Assembly: GCA_029056365.1 (NCBI GenBank)
Contig: JAIDBM010000099.1
Coordinates: 1 to 6,676 of the forward strand
Direction: 5' to 3'
Source: Muribaculaceae bacterium
GTDB lineage: Bacteria > Bacteroidota > Bacteroidia > Bacteroidales > Muribaculaceae
Length of the DNA: 6,676 bases
Part shown: positions 6,582-6,676 of the stretch, piece after piece
Numbering within the stretch: the stretch's first letter is position 1
Layout: every line of letters starts with the position of its first letter
Made by a program: the position numbers and the translations under genes
The notes under the pieces: generated by a model
Told to the model about the DNA's origin: nothing
Database searches by the model: none
The model's input: the letters and a program-made list of their open reading frames with translations, nothing else

Positions 6582-6597
6582 CACTGCAAAAGTAGTG
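6582..6597 (+). repeat. Small hairpin in the P2 leader
   Basis: CACTGC and GTAGTG pair over six positions with one G-U wobble in a rightward RNA, around an AAAA loop. It overlaps the -7 box of the opposing promoter P3, so the fold may be incidental. Confidence 0.3.
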
Positions 6598-6618
6598 CAT
6601 TCTTTTGATTAAAACAAA
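6587..6618 (-). promoter_or_regulatory. Leftward promoter P3, facing P2
   Basis: On the minus strand TTTG (6615-6618), exactly 20 nt, then TACTTTTG (6587-6594) is a full match to both Bacteroidota promoter elements. Transcription would start near 6580 and run leftward through the leader of the P2 transcript. Confidence 0.65.
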
Positions 6619-6646
6619 TTTTGGCTCATAAAAGATTGTAAAACAA

Positions 6647-6676
6647 ATGAAATTCGCCGATTTCCAACATATACTT
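6647..6676 (+). CDS. Start of an unidentified gene (cut by window edge)
   Basis: An ATG at 6647 opens a frame reading MKFADFQHIL up to the window end, with an in-frame stop upstream at 6629. The start is preceded by the A-rich stretch GTAAAACAA, the usual Bacteroidota context in place of a Shine-Dalgarno. It lies downstream of promoter P2 with a leader of about 113 nt. Ten residues are too few to name a family. A transposase or other mobile-element protein would fit the surroundings, but that is a guess. Confidence 0.4.
   Translation, partial: MKFADFQHIL

Larger units (their letters stand above)
6316..6676. other. Gene-poor regulatory stretch after the integrase remnant
   Basis: No complete coding region is visible on either strand. 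The stretch contains three promoter-like boxes, four inverted repeats and two intrinsic terminators, listed separately. The last 30 bases open a rightward reading frame. The sequence is more AT-rich than the purH-mre operon and probably belongs to a mobile element. I could not place an element end or a target-site duplication. Confidence 0.6.

Noticed and set aside
6490..6676. Left end of a named insertion sequence
   Set aside because: The layout suggests a mobile element, but I see no terminal inverted repeat pair or target duplication, and only ten residues of the gene. No family can be named.
1..6676. CRISPR array, rRNA or complete tRNA gene
   Set aside because: No regularly spaced repeats and no rRNA or complete cloverleaf sequence were found on reading both strands.

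Overview
The window looks like Bacteroidales chromosome (phylum Bacteroidota). The reasons are the gene order purH-mreB-mreC-mreD-mrdA, start codons preceded by A-rich stretches rather than Shine-Dalgarno sequences, and several promoter boxes of the Bacteroidota type (TAnnTTTG, with TTG/TTTG 20 nt upstream). The moderate G+C content would suit a gut lineage such as Muribaculaceae or Barnesiellaceae, but family-level placement is a guess.

Bases 1-5695 hold one compact leftward (minus-strand) operon. purH (final two steps of IMP synthesis) comes first, from a promoter near 5725-5732. It is followed with very short gaps or overlaps by mreB (actin-like filament), mreC (periplasmic scaffold), mreD (membrane partner) and mrdA (PBP2, the elongation transpeptidase), which runs off the left edge. 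The mre/mrd products form the rod complex that directs lateral-wall peptidoglycan synthesis. purH is probably a co-transcribed housekeeping gene rather than a functional partner. rodA would be expected just beyond the left edge.

Bases 5696-5880 are a non-coding divergent region containing the purH promoter, a 10-A tract and small repeats. Bases 5881-6315 (+) hold the C-terminal catalytic half of a phage-type tyrosine recombinase. It lacks its N-terminal part, the first catalytic arginine and a convincing start, so it is most likely a remnant of an integrated element.

Bases 6316-6676 have no complete gene but are dense in regulatory signals. There is a possible promoter (6395-6402), an imperfect hairpin, and a rightward intrinsic terminator (6458-6489). 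These are followed by a good rightward promoter (6497-6527), and facing it a near-perfect leftward promoter (6587-6618) whose transcript would end after about 48 nt at a leftward terminator (6533-6575). An ATG-initiated reading frame opens at 6647 and leaves the window. The arrangement resembles an antisense-RNA-controlled leader of a mobile-element gene. It is the most interesting part of the window, and that interpretation is inference.
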